Source: Papilionanthe hookeriana x Papilionanthe teres
Taxonomy: Eukaryota; Streptophyta; Magnoliopsida; Asparagales; Orchidaceae
Reading direction: 5' to 3'
Assembly (NCBI GenBank): GCA_022702705.1
Contig: CM040430.1
Location: forward strand, 15,571,310-15,635,309
Length of the DNA stretch: 64,000 nucleotides
Shown: in pieces, positions 47,691-58,560 of the stretch
How positions within the stretch are numbered: position 1 is the first letter of the stretch
How the letters are laid out: each line of letters begins with the position of its first letter
Made by a program: the position numbers and the translations under genes
Notes under the pieces: model-generated
The model's database searches: none
The model's input: the letters and a program-made list of their open reading frames with translations, nothing else
Told to the model about the DNA's origin: nothing

Positions 47691-49145
47691 TGCAAAAGAA
47701 CTCACATGTCTATAGGAAGAATCAGTTGAAGTGATGGTGCAGGGAAGACTGGTCCTATTGCAAATTGACATAGATACTTTGTGCAGACTGGGAAATGAAG
47801 AGACAGTTGCAGCAGTGACGGAAACTACATAAGATTGGCGGCAGCCATTAATAGAATATTTGCAAATAGGAAACCTACCAGACGATAAGTCAGTAGCCCA
47901 TCAAATCAAGGAAATAACTCTGTTATACGTCTTAATAAACAATACCTTATACAGAAGGTCTTTCGATCAGATGTGGCTAAGGTGCCTATGTGGGTCCGAG
48001 GCTCAAGAGATTGTTAAAGAGGTACACTCAGGACTTTGTGGGGCTCATCAGTAGGGTCCAAAGAAGAAAATGAAAATTAAGAGATTAGGGTACTACTGGC
48101 CCTCAATGATGACCGACTGCATGAAAGTTGCCAAAAGTTGTCACCAGTGCCAAGTGCACGTAGTGGTTCTACATCAACCTCCAAATGTGTTACATCTTTC
48201 AATCGCGTCATGGCCATTTGAATGTTGGGGCACAGATATCGTTGGCCCAATAGAACCGCCTTCTTCAGGAGGACATCGTGTCATCCTTGCAGCGACATAT
48301 TGCTTTTCAAAGTGGGCAGAAGCAGTACCGCTCAGAGAAGTGAAGGCACATCACGTGTTACAATTCTTCAAGAATCAAGTCGTCTACCGTTTTGGGGTAT
48401 CGCACAGAATTATCTCAGATAACGGCTCTACGTTCAAAAGCACGAAGATCAACAATTTTGTCAGAAGACATGTGATAGTTTGGCGCTATTCGACATTCTA
48501 CTACCCTAGAGAAAACGGCTTGGCTAAGGCTTTTAATAAAACTCTCATCCAAATCCTTAAAAAAATTTTGGACGACAACAAGAGAAATTGGCATGAGCAA
48601 TTATTAGAAGCCTTGTGGGCCTACAAGAAAAATTTCAGAACACCTACTTAGTCTACACCTTAAGCTCTAGTGTACGAGTTCGAAGCCGTCTTGCCCTTGG
48701 AGGTTCAGCTTCCGTCGCTCAGAATTGTTGTTGCAAATAAGATCACTATAAAAGAGAATGCCAGATTACGACTGGAAGAATTGGAAAGCTTTGAAGGAAG
48801 ACGACTTTCAGCATAGCAAAATTTGGAGCTATACTAAGCTAAGATGATTCAGGCCCATGACAAACTGGTCCGCCCAAGAACTTTCAATGTTGGTGAATCA
48901 GTTCTCATTCTCAAAAGACCTATTCTTGCACACCACAAGATAGGGGGTAAATTTAAACCAACTTGGGAGGGACCATTTGTAATCGAGAAAGCCTAATCGG
49001 GAGGCTCTTACCAACTTGTGGATTGCTGTGGCGAGCGACCAATGCTTCCTATCAATGGACGATATCTAAAGAAGTATTATGCGACGTGACGTTTCGAAGA
49101 GCGGACTTTAGAAATAAAATTTTGCTCGTAGAAGCACCGACGTGA
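47691..49145 (+). pseudogene. pol: pol of the plus element: integrase
   Basis: Zinc-binding part: EVHSGLCGAHQ (48020-48050) and CMKVAKSCHQCQ (48118-48153). Core, open from 48070 to 48648: WPFECWGTDIVGPI (catalytic Asp 48235-48237), ATYCFSKWAEAVPLRE, RIISDNGSTF (second Asp 48418-48420), YYPRENGLAKAFNKTL. The expected Glu, 35 residues after the second Asp, is Lys (codon 48526-48528), so the DDE triad is broken although the frame is open. The C-terminal part TFNVGESVLILKRP, WEGPFVIEKA and YQLVDC.GERPMLPINGRYL (to about 49085) has stops. Confidence 0.9.
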
Positions 49146-49434
49146 TAATTGTGTGCAGCTGGGTCCGAACCCAAAATAATAATAATAATAATAAACTTTA
49201 AAACAAAAATAGAAAAGTGATTTTCTCAAATAAAATAAAAATCAAATAAAATAAAAATCGAAACTTTTTGCAATATCAAAACTCTAAATCAAATCTTTCC
49301 CTTTCTTAACAAAATTTCAAAATAAAATAATTATATATAAATACAAAAAAGAAAATGCAATAAAATTTACAATTCTTATTGTTCTCGTTTCTTTTAGGTT
49401 TGGCCCCTGATCCATTCCTTGTTTTCGCAGGAAG
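49146..49434 (+). other. Inter-ORF spacer with (AAT)n and a splice acceptor
   Basis: It holds an (AAT)n microsatellite at about 49175-49194, AT-rich DNA, and a pyrimidine-rich end: TCTTATTGTTCTCGTTTCTTTTAG at 49374 onward (described in two pieces: TTGTTCTCG, TTTCTTTTAG) and then CCTTGTTTTCGCAG|GAAG-ATG. The CAG|GAAG just before ATG 49435 parallels CAG|AAG-ATG before gag, suggesting that the third ORF is expressed from a spliced RNA. Confidence 0.6.
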
Positions 49435-50766
49435 ATGTCGAGTGGGAGGCTGGTTTTTTCTTTTAAAGATGGCGTAAGTCTTACACTTAGTGAAGAGGAA
49501 TTGAAGGTTGGTGTTGTGATCGAGGTTGACTCAGTTCTTACACAGATGAAGCTCGAATTTGAAGAAATCATCTGGACTACTATAGACCTCAGGGAGCTCC
49601 ATGGAAAGACAGTAATGAAGCTGAGTGAGAAAGTTCAACACACTGCAAACTAGAAAAGGAAGATTAACATGATCGAAGACAACAAGATGAAATCAGTGAT
49701 AACCACAGCAGGAGGGAAGCTTAACATTGCCATCTTTACCGACATCCAGAGAGAGAGGAGTGCCACTTTGACCTCAACTCAAAGAAGAAACAAGAACCTC
49801 CGTATTCACAGAATGTTGAAGAAATTGATAGAGGAACAGAACAAAGAAGAGAATTTGATGATCGCAGCAATTGTCCTGAGGACACCAATCCTCTGGAGCA
49901 CCGTAGCAGAGGTTGTTCTAAAGGAGGTCATTATAGAGCCCGTACCTGAGGTAGTGATGATTGCAGGAGAGCATGCCCGCAATGAGCCTTACATCCCGCA
50001 ATACGTTACCAGACGCCAGCAGTTCCAGATGAACTCAGAGCATGAGATGGAGATGATCCAGAGAGTGCAGAGACAGGATTTTGAATATTTTCAGAGGATT
50101 CTGGGCAAGTATGTCAATATCTTGGAGGGATTAGAATTTCATAATGATGTGTTCTCTTATTATGAGCAGAGTGAAATCGTGGATTACGTCTTCGAGCTGA
50201 AAAACAGGGTCATGCAGGACGACTACGGAGCAAGATGTATTCTGAGCCGCAGAAATGGAAACAGGCAAGGGGAGGATTACAATCAAGTTCAGATGCTGCT
50301 ACAACTTTGCCGATGATAAAAGAGGAAACCCACCAGGGATACTCCTCTATGATGAATTGGATCCAATGCTAGTTTTAATCAAAAAAATGATAAAGAGGAT
50401 GGTGGCTTGGCGAGCCTTACCCGCTGACTGCATACCGAATAGCTGCATTATCAACATTTATGAAGAAGGAGATTACATTCCACCTCACGTGGACCATCAC
50501 AATTTTGTGAGACCCTCTTTCACCGTTTCTTTCATTAATCAATGCAACATTATGTTAGGGACAGAACTCCGGATAGCCAGCCCCGGAGAATTCCAAGGGC
50601 CAGTAGAGATATCTCTACCAATAGGCTCTGTCTTCGTACTACAAGGAAATGGTGCAGAGGTGGCAAAGCACTGCATACTAGGGGTTTCTTACCAGCGGAT
50701 CTCCATCACCTCAGAAGAATGGATGATAGCATGATTTCGGTCTACTTCCAGCCAAATCTAGAGTAA
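49435..50766 (+). pseudogene. Third ORF: gag-N-like segment fused to an ALKBH9/10-like AlkB dioxygenase domain
   Basis: The intact protein would be about 440 residues. N-terminus: RLVFSFKDGVSLTLSEEELK resembles the gag start (LIFSFTDGMDF...NELLDGAVI). A stop at 49651-49653 is followed by a basic/charged linker in the same frame to about 50240. From about 50070: DFEYFQRILGKYVNILEGLE and YYEQSEIVDYVFELKNRV, the N-lobe of plant ALKBH9/10-type proteins. After two small frame changes (about 50235-50265) the frame 50255-50734 gives GKGRITIKF, CCYNFADD, GNPPGIL, NSCIINIYEEGDYIPPHVDH with Fe ligands His 50486 and Asp 50492, VSFINQCNIMLGTELRI, SLPIGSVFVLQGNGAEVAKH (Fe ligand His 50669-50671) and YQRISIT (2-oxoglutarate Arg 50696-50698). 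A last frame change near 50708 leads to RRMDDSMISVYFQPNLE, ending at 50766. Family knowledge: ALKBH9B/10B remove N6-methyladenine from RNA. Activity here is inference. There are no introns, unlike host ALKBH genes. Confidence 0.88.
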
Positions 50767-51679
50767 GAGAATTTTCAGCCTTACGAGCTATAAGCTACAT
50801 AGTAGTAGCACACCTCTAAAGCACACTTACGTGGGATTCTCATCCGGAAAGTGACTTAGAAGGTGATGTTATTACCTATGTCGTTTACTTTTCAGACGTA
50901 GACGAATCAAATAGACGATTTTGTCAGATAACATGAAAATGCCAGTGCAGTCTGTTTCAAATATACATGGATTTTGTAAAGTATGTTCTCAAGAAGACAT
51001 CATCAGAAATTTTTTGGTGAAATCACATGATATGTGTTCTCGATATTTCAATGGAAACGACTATGTCGTATTTTGCCTTCAATTTTGTGCAATTGATTGT
51101 AAATGCCACTAAATCTGAGTTTGACTCGATTTAAAGAAAAGTTGAATGAAGAACAATTTGAATGAAATAAAATAAACAAAAAAATGTAACTCATCGAAAT
51201 CCAATAAAATAATAAAAATAAAAAATTAAATTTAAAATCTAAATAAGACACAAAACCAAAGCTCAAAGCAAGTTAACTCAAAATTTCAAATTGCAAACAA
51301 AAGAAATGAATAAAATTCTAAGTCAAAATGAAATTTTAATCGGAACGAAATTCGAAGATTAAAACAAAAGCAAATCATTAAAACGCGAGGAACAATGAAA
51401 GTGAATCCCGAATCTGAAATCCCCAGTCTCCGGCTGTACTCAAAATTTTTTCGACTCTCCGCTATTTCTTCTCTCTTTTGAGAAGGTCGACTGAGTCTAC
51501 TGACTCAGAACCACGAAATTCTCGATTTAGTTCTGATGGCGTGGATTCACATCCTTCACCAAATAATCAATCTTTTATCAAATCTTCCGGGATGTGAAAC
51601 ACTTTCATGTCTCATTCCAATCTTCTACAACACTTCTAAACACCGAAATCTTCACAAGTCATTCGTCAACTTTCGAGAC
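50767..51679 (+). other. 3' untranslated region, no gene seen
   Basis: AT-rich sequence with small chance ORFs (50921-51112, 51536-51721). A transition to CT-rich DNA begins near 51400 (CGACTCTCCGCTATTTCTTC) and leads into the tandem array. Confidence 0.6.
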
Positions 51680-52885
51680 TGCTACCTAAATTCCAATTCT
51701 CATCTCAGGATCAGTACCTAAATTTTGATTCTCTCCTTTCTGAGGTCAGTACCTAAACTCTGACTCTCATTTTTCTGAGAGCGGTACCTAAATTTCATTC
51801 TCATTTTCGAGGTCAGTACCTAAATTCTAACTTTGTCCTTTCAGGATCAGTACGTAAATTTTGATTCCCTCTTTCAAGACTGGTACCTAAATTCCAGTTC
51901 TCTCTTTTCGAGGTCAGTACCTAAATTTTGACTCTCTCCTTTTAGGATCAGTACCTAAATTCTAATTTTTCTCTTTCTGAGATTGATATTTAAATTTCAA
52001 TTTTCTCTTTCTGAAGTTAGTACCACAATTCTGACTCTCATCTTTCTGAAGTCAGTACCTAAATTCTAACTCTCATCTTTCTGAGATCGGTACCTAAATT
52101 CTGATTCTCACTCCGAGGTCGATACCTAATTTCCGATTCTCATTCCGAGACAAGTACCTAAATTCCAGTTCTCATTTCGGGATTAGTACCTAAATTTTGA
52201 TTCCCTCCTTTCTAAGGTCAGTATAAAAATTCTGAATCTCATCTTCCGAGGTCGATACCTGAATTTTGATTCTCAATCCGAGACTGGTACCTAAATTCCA
52301 GTTCTCATCTCGGGATCAGTACCTAAATTCTGATTCCCTCCTTTCTAAGGTCAGTACCTAAATTCTGACTCTCATTTTTCTAAGTGTTGTACCTAAATTC
52401 TGATTCTCATTCCGAGACTGGTACCTAAATTCTAGTTCTCATCTTGGGATCAGAACCTACATTCTTTTTCCTTCTTTTCTGAGGACAGTACCAAAATTCT
52501 GACTCTCATTTTTCTGAGAGGGTACCTAAATTCTGATTCTCATTTTCAAGGTCAGTACCTAAATTCTAACTCTTTGCTTTCGGGATCAGTACCTAAATTC
52601 TGATTCCCCTCTTTCGAGACTGGTACCAAAATTCCAATTCTCTCCCTTCAAGGCCTGTACCTAAATTCTGACTCTCTCCTTTCGGAATTAGTACCTAAAT
52701 TTTGATTCCCCTCTTTCTGAGATTGATACCTAAATTTCACTTCTCTTTTTCTATGTCAGTACCTATATTCTAACTCTCATCTTTATGAGGTCAGTATCTA
52801 AATTCTGAATCTCATTTTTCTGAGATCGGTACCTAAATTCTGATTCTCACTACGAGGTCGATACTTAAATTCCAGTCCTCACCCA
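51680..52885 (+). repeat. Minisatellite, about 31-36-bp unit, in the 3' UTR
   Basis: About 35 imperfect units, each of the form GTACCTAAATTCTGATTCTC followed by a short CT-rich or GAGGTC/GAGATCG/GGGATCA variable part. Variants alternate (…GAGGTCA, …GGGATCA, …GAGACTG), giving a higher-order pattern of roughly three unit types. It lies between the third ORF and the PPT. Hypervariable tandem repeats in this place are established for Ogre and other plant Ty3 elements and are a known source of satellites. Confidence 0.9.
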
Positions 52886-53254
52886 TTTCCAATGTAAACT
52901 ATGCTTTTGTCAATTCTGAATTCCCTTTCAATTCCAATCTCAAATCAATTTTAATCAAAATTTAAAAACATAAAATCAAAATTCAAAATTAAAAGATCAA
53001 AATTAAAATAAAAATTTGAAACCTCGATCTAAATCAAACTAGAATTCAATCAAATTGAAACTCACCCTCTTAATCCTCAGCGAGAGTTCTGGAATCTTCA
53101 TCTTCGGAGATTTACTTGATACTTCACAGTGGGAACTTTCTCTGCTCTTTCTCTGTTTTGTTCTGAGTGTGTGAGCTTGGAACGCTTGTGTTGTTTTGTT
53201 GATCTCTTCGTTCAACGCCAATACACGCGGTGTGCTTGGATAGCACACCACACT
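52886..53254 (+). other. Spacer between minisatellite and PPT, no gene seen
   Basis: AT-rich run (52950-53040), then ordinary sequence. A minus-strand ORF (53039-53281) has no recognisable domain. Confidence 0.6.
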
Positions 53255-53269
53255 TATTGGGGGTCCATT
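53255..53269 (+). other. Polypurine-like tract before the 3' LTR
   Basis: TTATTGGGGGTCCATT directly precedes TGTTAACC at 53270. The G5 core fits the plus-strand primer site of Tat/Ogre elements. Confidence 0.7.
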
Positions 53270-56233
53270 TGTTAACCTCATTTGTGGTAAGCTCTGTTTC
53301 TTTCTCTTAGTGCTTAGGATCTAGCCATAGGACTTCTCCTGGACTATCCAAGAAGACTAGAGTTGGGACCCACAATTTAAAAATTCTCAGCCACTTCTTA
53401 ACTCCTCTTGGGACCCCACTTGGATGGTTGCAAACCTCTAAATCACCTTGGAAGGTTAAAACCACCATATGGAAAACCAATAGTGAGTTCCCATAGGAAT
53501 GCTTCGACTTAGGGTAACCTTGGGTGACTTGAGCTTCTCTTACACACACACACCCCTAAGCCATTTAGCCCAAACATTAAACCCCTTCCTTCTACCCTTT
53601 AAGAAACTCACATGATTGAACCAAAGCCACTAGTCTTTGATTAAGATGGCTAGGGTCAATATTTGAAGGATCATAAAGTGGTTACCATTTGGCTAGACTT
53701 GGTCCCAAAGTGGTTGGACTTGGCTAAGGTCCATGGTCAATGCTCTTGAACCCTAACTCCATCCCAAATCAATTTTACTCAATCTTGACCCCACTAAAGT
53801 TATTCCATCCTTCTTTATTTGAAGCACCTTTCATTTTCCCAAAATTCCAAATTTTAACCCTGGGCCCCTAAATTTTCCCAAAATTACCTAAATTGCCCCT
53901 ATAACTACAAAATCATCCAAAAATCATCCAAAATTCCCTAAAATTTACCCAAAATTCTCAAAATTCTTAAATCCACCAAAATACCCCAATACACTCCAAA
54001 TAACCTCCATGTACTCTAAGTACCTACTTGGCCCAAAATTCAAAAAATTCCTAAAAAATTCCAAAATCTCCAAAATATTCCCAATTTCATTTTCTTAAAC
54101 TATCACATACCCCAATTTTATCAAAAGCCTCAATTTGGCCCTTTCAACCCAAAAGTGCCCAAATTAAACCTAATTTTGACCCAATTGACCCCAATCTTGC
54201 CAAATTTCAATTCCAAACTTCAATTTAGCATCTCTAATGCTAATCTAGACCAAATCCAAGACAAAATTAACCCAAATTTGAATTCAATTTCAACTTTACT
54301 CCAAAACCCCCAATTTGGTCTTATGACCCAATTCACCTTAAATTGACCCAAAGCCACTCAATTTTCCCCAAAACCAAATTCTAAACTCTTCCTAATACCT
54401 CCATAAACAAAATACAACATCAATTTTGCCCCTAATTTAAACTCAAATTTCACGCAATTCCTAAACTTGCTAAAATCCACAAATTTGTTCTAAAATTGCC
54501 ACATAGGAGCGCGCGCAGACTCGGATGGTGGCGCCAAATAGGAGTGCACCGCGTGTGCTTTCGATGCTACCGAGGATACACTCAGCACTGACTAGGTTAA
54601 GTAGGAAATTAAGAATTTTTTATTTATTTTAATTACAAAAACTTCAAAATTTCATATCTTTGCATAGAAAAATCCTAAAAATAAACTAAAAATATTCCCT
54701 TGCTCAGTGAACTGAGGGGAATAATGTGGAATTAAATTCAAAATATTTTGCTAAATATTTGATTTTTAATTATTTACCTACTATCATGAGTATTTTAATT
54801 CTCTATTAGCATATGCAAATCACTATGACACGAGGCCATAGGATTTTTGTAGCCTCTGATCTTATAAACATTCCCTGAATTTTTCAAGGCCAAAGGGTAT
54901 GTCTAAAAGAAGTTATCTATTTTCTAAGTTCAGAGCTATTTTCTTGAAAACTAATTATAAAAATTTGCATGTTGTTCATAAAATCTAGAAAAATTAGGGG
55001 AAGTATCTCTGGACCGGAGGACCCTAGAAAAATTATGGTTTAATTTAATTCATTAAAAATGACCTTAATTTGGCCAAACACTCAAAATTGAATTTAAATT
55101 AATTTGGAGCAACCACGCATCAAAATGACATGACATCAATTCTCCACTGTGCTTTAGGATTAGGAGAACCCCACATAAAAATTTCAAGTAAACTAGAGTT
55201 AATTTAACCCACAAAATGGGTTACCTAAGTTGCATGACTATGTTTGGAATTAAAAAATTAATAAAACCCAAAATATAACTAAAAAATTCACCAAATCAAT
55301 ATTGGGGGTTCTCTGGTGTTAGAGGAGTTTAAAAAAATTAAAATTAAAATTTTCATAAAACTTTCCTATTTTTAAATATTTTAATAGTTAAAAAGTTATA
55401 AAAATCATAAAAATATTAAAATTCACCAAAATGTCATATATGGCATCCTAATCACTTGGGAACCAGCCAAATATTTTTCCTAAGTCTCTAAGTAAAGATA
55501 TTGAATTTTAAAATCTTAGTGTAATTTCTAATATTTAAAAAATAGATTTTTCAACCTTTCCACTAAAATAATTCTAATAATTCAATGAAAAATTAAAAAA
55601 TATAAGATTTCTTTCTTTCCTTTAGCACAGTGAGATTTAAGAAAAATATAAAACTTACTTTTACACTTCAATTTTATTTTATAATTAACTAATACTCCAA
55701 AACTTAGAATAATTACAATAAATAAAATAAAATTCAAAAAATCATTAAAATTGGTTCAAGTGGTCTTCTATTCAATTTGAACCTCCAATAATGTTCTTAA
55801 GAACAGAAACTTCATCTTGGTCATGTTGCCAAATTTTCATTGAAAATCCTTATTTTCCATTAAAATAATTATATAAATTAAATAAAAAATAGAAAAATCA
55901 CATTTTCTCCTCTAAAGTCTTAATTAACATGTGGGTGAGTTGACATAAAAATTTTAAATTCATTTGAGTCTAATTTAATGAATTATGAGATGAACAAGCC
56001 TAAGAGGGCACAAAGTTAATTAAAGAACTTTAACCCTAATTACTATTTAGGCTTAATCAAAAGGGAAGGGTGAATATTTGACTTTAATTTTCCTCTTGGA
56101 TGATTGAAACATAGGGAGCTAAGGGATAGAAACTCATTAATCACCTCTAATATTCAAGAAGAAATCTCAATTAAATAAATTATTAAACCAAGGAAGTTAA
56201 TTAAACCATAAACCATTAACGTTAAGGGATGTG
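53270..56233 (+). repeat. 3' LTR of the plus element, internally deleted and truncated
   Basis: It matches the 5' LTR start closely (TCTGTTTCTTTCTC, CTAGCCATAGGA, GAGTTCCCATAGGAATGCTT). At about 54506 it jumps from the equivalent of 14363 to that of 29432, removing about 1.46 kb that includes the TATA box and the donor-like site. It then follows 29450-31195 and is cut at 56233 by another LTR start. The remaining 3' part would lie beyond the window. Confidence 0.88.
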
Positions 56234-56263
56234 TGTTGACCTCATTTTTAATAAGTCAATACC

Positions 56264-57900
56264 TTTTGACCTAAAAAGTCAACTTTGGTCAAAATGGTCA
56301 AACCAGACCCAATGACCAACCCTGTTGACCCAATAGGTCACCCTTTTGACCTAAAAAGTCAACTTTGGTCAAAATGATCAAACCGGACCAATGACCGACC
56401 ACGTTGACCCGATAGGTCACCCTTTTGACTCGAAAAGTCGACTTTGATCAAAATAGTCAAACCGGACCCGATGATCGACCCTGTTGACCCGATAGGTCAC
56501 CCTTTTGACTTAAAAAGTCAACTTTGGTCAAAATGGTCAAACCGGACCCAATGACCGACCCTGTTGACCCAATAGGTCACCCTTTTGACCTAAAAAAGTC
56601 AACTTGGTCAAAATGGTCAAACCAGACCAAATGACCAACCCTGTTGACCCCATAGGTCAACCTTTTTACCTAAAATGACAACTTTGGTCAAAATGGTCAA
56701 TCCAGACCCAATGACCAACCCTGTTGACCCAATAGGTCAACCATTTTGACCTAAAAGTCAACATTGGTCAAAATGATTAAACTAGACCCAATTACCAACC
56801 CTGTTGACTCAATAGGTCACCCTTTTGACGTGAAAAGTCAACTTTGGTCAAAATGGTCAAACCAGACCCAATGACCAACCCTGTTGACCCAATATGTCAC
56901 CCTTTTGACCTGAAAAGTCAACTTTGGTCAAAATGGTCAAGCCGGACCGATGACCGACCCTGTTGACCCGATAGGTCACCCTTTTACCTAAAAAGTCGAC
57001 TTTGGTCAAAATGGTCAAGCCGGACCCAATGACCGACCACGTTAACTCGATAGGTCACTCTTTTGACCTGAAAAGTTAACTTTGGTCAAAATGGTCAAAC
57101 CAGACCAATGACCAACCCTGTTGACCCAAGAGGTCACCCTTTTGATTGAAAAAGTCAACTTTGGTCAAAATGGTCAAACCAGACCCAATGACCAACCCTG
57201 TTGACACAAAGGTCACCCTTTTGACCTAAAAAAAGTCAACTTGGTCAAAATAGTCAAACCAGACCCAATGACCAACCCTGTTGACCCAATAGGTCACCCT
57301 TTTGACCTAAAAAGTCAACTTTTGTCAAAATGATCGATCTAGACCGAGCGACCAACCCTGTTAACCCCACAGGTCAACCTTTTGACCCAAAATGATAATT
57401 TTGGTCAAAATGGTCGATATAAACCATATGACAAACCCTGTTGACCCCATAGGTCAACCTTTTTACCTAAAATGATAATTTAGATCAAAATGGTCGATCT
57501 AGACCTTATGGCAAACCCTGTTGACTCCATAGATCAACCTTTTTACCTAACATGACAATTTTGGTCAAAATGGTCGATCTAGACCTTATGACAAACTCTG
57601 TTGACCCCAAAGGTCAACCTTTTGACCTAAAATAATAATTTTGGTCAAAATGGTCAATCCTAACCCAATGAACAACCCTGTTGACCCCACGGGTCAACCT
57701 TTTGGCCCAAAATGACAATTTTGGTTAAAATGGTCAATCCTGACCCAATGACTAATCCTGTTAACCCCACAGGTCAACCTTTTGACCTAAAATGATAATT
57801 TTGGTTAAAATAACCAATCCAGATCTAATCACCAACCTTATTAACCCAAGGGGTCAATACATGACCTAAAAATTCAATTTTAGTTAAAATGATCAATTTT
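56264..57900 (+). repeat. 80-bp tandem array rich in W-box cores
   Basis: About 20 units with starts near 56264, 56344 and 56423 (79-81 bp apart). Each unit has TTTTGACC, AAAGTCAACTTT, TTGGTCAAAATGGTCAAAC, CAGACCCAATGACC and CTGTTGACCC, that is five TTGAC[C/T] cores on the two strands. TTTTGACC...GGTCAAAA also forms an 8-bp inverted repeat. Some units carry CG at several sites (ACCGGACC, ACCCGATAGG) and others CA/TG. Units decay toward the 3' end. Confidence 0.93.
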
Positions 57901-58560
57901 TAATCAAACAACCAATGACATGTTTAAAACCCCACAATGACAAAAATTAATCAAATTAATTTCAAAAAAAATTATTTTGATTAATTAAATTGACTAATAA
58001 TTTGATTTTCAATATTTTAATTAATCAAATGACATGATTAATTAAAATAAAAATTAAATTAAAAGTCATAAAATGACCAAATTAATCAAAAAATTGATTT
58101 CAAAATTATTTTGATTAATTAATTGCCTAATGAATTAATTTTAAAATTTTAATTAATGACCTAATTAATTAAAATGAAAAATTAAATTCAAAAGCCATAA
58201 AATCACAAAATCCACAAATTGATTAAAAATAATGGAATTAATCAAATAATTGATTCCAAAATTATTTTTAATTAATTAATTAATCAATAATTTAATTTTC
58301 ATATTTTAATTAATGACATAATTAATTAAAATGAAAATTAAATTGAAAAGTCATGAAAAGACACAAAAATCAATTTTAATGACATGGATATTAATCAAAT
58401 AATTAATTTGGAATTATTTCCAATTAATTATTGATTAATAAAATAATTTTCAATATTTAATTAATGACATAATTAATTAAATATGGAAATTGAAATGAAG
58501 AGGGCATTAAATGGAATTTTTAAAACCTATGACATTTGGTTTTCTAAAAATTCTAAAACT
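57901..58560 (+). other. AT-rich part of the LTR with TTAATTAA words, no gene seen
   Basis: Loose repeats of roughly 120 bp (ATTGATTTCAAAATTATTTT, AATTAATGACATAATTAATT) with no coding content. Confidence 0.6.

Larger units (their letters stand above)
13069..56233 (+). mobile_element. Tat/Ogre-like Ty3/gypsy retrotransposon carrying an AlkB ORF (host of nested insertions)
   Basis: In order, the element has a 5' LTR (13069-15253 + 28858-32808), PBS 32815-32832, gag, protease, RT with YLDD, RNase H, a second RNase H, integrase, a third ORF with an AlkB domain, a tandem-repeat 3' UTR, PPT 53255-53269 and a 3' LTR from 53270. Two nested insertions (15254-28852 and 39513-46863) lie within it, and a third LTR truncates the visible 3' LTR. 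Without the insertions the 5' LTR is about 6.1 kb and the internal region about 13.1 kb, in the size range known for Ogre elements. The dual RNase H is a hallmark of the Tat lineage (established knowledge). The two LTRs look about 90% identical by eye over their first 300 bp, so the insertion is not recent. It inserted into the 5' LTR of the minus element. Confidence 0.9.

Noticed and set aside
50255..50734. Integrated plant RNA virus AlkB domain
   Set aside because: The text (NPPGIL, PPHVDHHNFVRP, GNGAEVAKH) follows plant ALKBH9/10 rather than the shorter viral AlkB form, and no other viral gene is nearby.
49435..50766. Host ALKBH gene with nearby retrotransposons
   Set aside because: It is in the element's strand and order between integrase and PPT, has no introns, and its N-terminus resembles the element's gag; a host gene would not fit this.
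53039..53549. Two minus-strand 80-codon ORFs
   Set aside because: They span the PPT and the start of the 3' LTR; no likeness to a protein.
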